Assembly (NCBI GenBank): GCA_934193095.1
Contig: CAKPUX010000049.1
Location: 1 to 14,770, forward strand
Source of the DNA: an uncultured Dialister sp.
GTDB lineage: Bacteria > Bacillota > Negativicutes > Veillonellales > Dialisteraceae
Direction of reading: 5' to 3'
DNA: 14,770 nucleotides
The notes below the pieces were generated by a model that did no database searches, had not been told where the DNA came from, and saw only the letters and a program-made list of their open reading frames with translations. Numbering within the stretch: position 1 is the first letter of the stretch; the number at the start of each line of letters is the position of its first letter. Below are positions 13,617-14,770 of this stretch, in pieces. The position numbers and the translations under genes are program-made.

Positions 13617-14770
13617 ATGAGTTACCTGGTATATATCAAACAGGCCGTGGCGAATTTATTCAAGCCTCCTGTGACCTCGGAGTATCCGCTGGCACCGAAG
13701 ACCTTCTGTCAAGGCGTCCGCGGGCGCGTGGTGAATGACGTCAGCCAGTGCATTCTCTGCGGCATGTGCGAAAGAAGCTGTCCCTCCGGCGCACTCACTG
13801 TCGATAGAAAGACAGGCGAGTGGAGGATCGATCCATTCTCCTGCATCCAGTGCGGCGCGTGTGTGGAGGCATGTCCGAAGAAATGTCTCTCCATGGATCC
13901 GCACTATGCGATGCCGGGCCTTGAAAAGACGGAGATCATTCTGACCGCCGTCAAGAAGGAGGGCGTCAGCGAAGTCAAGAAGACTGTCGCCGCGCAGAAT
14001 GCAGCCATGCTCGCGATGGATGACCGAAGCCATATCGTCAATAATGTGATGAAGTGCGTTTTCTGCGGCATGTGTGAAAGAAACTGTCCGGCGGGCGCCA
14101 TCACCGTCGACCGTGCGAACCGTACCTGGCGCATCGATCTCGAAGCCTGTGTGAACTGCGGTACCTGTATCGACAACTGCCCGAGAAAGTGTCTCTCGCT
14201 CGGTTGCTACCTGGGAAATCGGACAGAGATCACCGTTCACGGCGTCTCGAAGATCCGAAAAAGACCCGCGGGGCAGCCCGTCATGAAGGAAGCGCAGCCG
14301 CCGGCAGCTACGGAAGCGGCTGTGGCTGACAACCACGTAAAAAATGACATCGAAAAATGCCTCTTCTGCGGCAAGTGCGAAAAGACCTGTCCGGTGGACG
14401 CCATCACGATCGACCGCAGAAACCGTACATGGACGATCGATCGAAACAAGTGCATCACCTGTGGCGCCTGTGCGCTTGACTGTCCGGCGAAGTGCCTTTC
14501 CCTTGCAGATACATGGGGAGAAGGAGAAAATAAAGCCGCTGTCACCACCTATCAGGGCAAGGTTCTGACCCGCCGCCCGCGCGTGCGCCCAGCGCCGCCG
14601 GCCAAGCCAGCAGAATCTGCGAAGGTAGCGCCTGCCCCGGAGCCGGTCAAGGACGTCCCGCAGTCGGAGAATCCGCATCATGTGAGGAATACCATCGAGA
14701 AATGCCTCTTCTGCGGACGCTGTGAGCACAGCTGTCCGATGCAGGCGATCACGATCGACCGGAAGACAAG
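13617..14770 (+). CDS. echF: EchF-like polyferredoxin, electron-input subunit of Ech hydrogenase (partial, 3' end beyond window)
   Basis: EchF normally takes electrons from ferredoxin through two [4Fe-4S] clusters. The first ~110 residues are a standard EchF/NuoI-like start (NLFKPPVTSEYPLAPKTFC near 13-31). Its clusters are at Cys45/48/51/55 and Cys76/79/82/86, with an extra Cys90 in CPKKC. The frame then stays open to the window edge (384 codons so far) and repeats the two-cluster unit. Unit 2 has Cys147/150/153/157 and 178/181/184/188/192. Unit 3 has Cys248/251/254/258 and 279/282/285/289/293. Unit 4 begins at Cys363/366/369/373. Ala/Pro/Lys-rich linkers join the units. That makes at least seven predicted clusters where two are usual. 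The start is supported by AAAGGAGG about 6 nt upstream. The C-terminus and total repeat number are unknown. Confidence 0.9.
   Translation, partial: MSYLVYIKQAVANLFKPPVTSEYPLAPKTFCQGVRGRVVNDVSQCILCGMCERSCPSGALTVDRKTGEWRIDPFSCIQCGACVEACPKKCLSMDPHYAMPGLEKTEIILTAVKKEGVSEVKKTVAAQNAAMLAMDDRSHIVNNVMKCVFCGMCERNCPAGAITVDRANRTWRIDLEACVNCGTCIDNCPRKCLSLGCYLGNRTEITVHGVSKIRKRPAGQPVMKEAQPPAATEAAVADNHVKNDIEKCLFCGKCEKTCPVDAITIDRRNRTWTIDRNKCITCGACALDCPAKCLSLADTWGEGENKAAVTTYQGKVLTRRPRVRPAPPAKPAESAKVAPAPEPVKDVPQSENPHHVRNTIEKCLFCGRCEHSCPMQAITIDRKT

Noticed and set aside
13656..14729. Minus-strand open frame of 357 codons across echF
   Set aside because: It is the antisense shadow of the ferredoxin repeats. The plus strand has perfect cluster motifs, a good ribosome-binding site and an EchF N-terminus, and the minus-strand product has no family signature.

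Overview
The window looks like chromosome from an anaerobic, fermentative Firmicute. A diderm Negativicute of the Selenomonas/Mitsuokella kind is my best guess, based on gene content and overall style rather than any marker gene. All confident genes lie on the + strand.

Layout. (1) 185-2838: larB and larC, two of the three enzymes that make the nickel-pincer nucleotide cofactor. LarC is one uninterrupted reading frame carrying an unusually large Cys/His/Glu-rich repeat insert. (2) 2839-4454: about 1.6 kb with no convincing gene. It holds dispersed repeats, a strong bidirectional terminator, a promoter-like site and an unassigned stretch ending in another terminator. (3) 4455-7319: a large cytosolic hybrid sensor histidine kinase with PAS-like sensor units, a HisKA/HATPase core and a C-terminal receiver. 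(4) 7320-8014: gene-free DNA with hairpin cassettes, 7-bp repeats, a strong terminator and a candidate promoter. (5) 8015-14770: a six-gene ech operon (echA, B, C, D, E, F) for a membrane-bound group 4 [NiFe] hydrogenase. It would couple ferredoxin oxidation and H2 formation to ion translocation. The last gene, echF, runs off the window edge. It is not the usual two-cluster ferredoxin but an expanded polyferredoxin with at least seven predicted [4Fe-4S] sites.

How the genes fit together. EchA and EchB are the membrane arm, EchC and EchE the hydrogenase small and large subunits, EchD the NuoC-like connector and EchF the electron-input subunit. Both the lar genes and the hydrogenase handle nickel, so the window may be a nickel-enzyme neighbourhood. 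That link is inferred from proximity only.

The most striking non-coding feature is that nearly every gene gap is built from the same small set of modules in the same order. The modules are degenerate 7-bp-period tracts, a GCGGCGC hairpin, a GGGCATCGCC box, a TTTGAAA box and a longer unit ending in TGAACCC. They occur in either orientation, stop just short of each ribosome-binding site, and split the ech operon into units. I see no rRNA, tRNA, CRISPR array, transposase or recognisable riboswitch.
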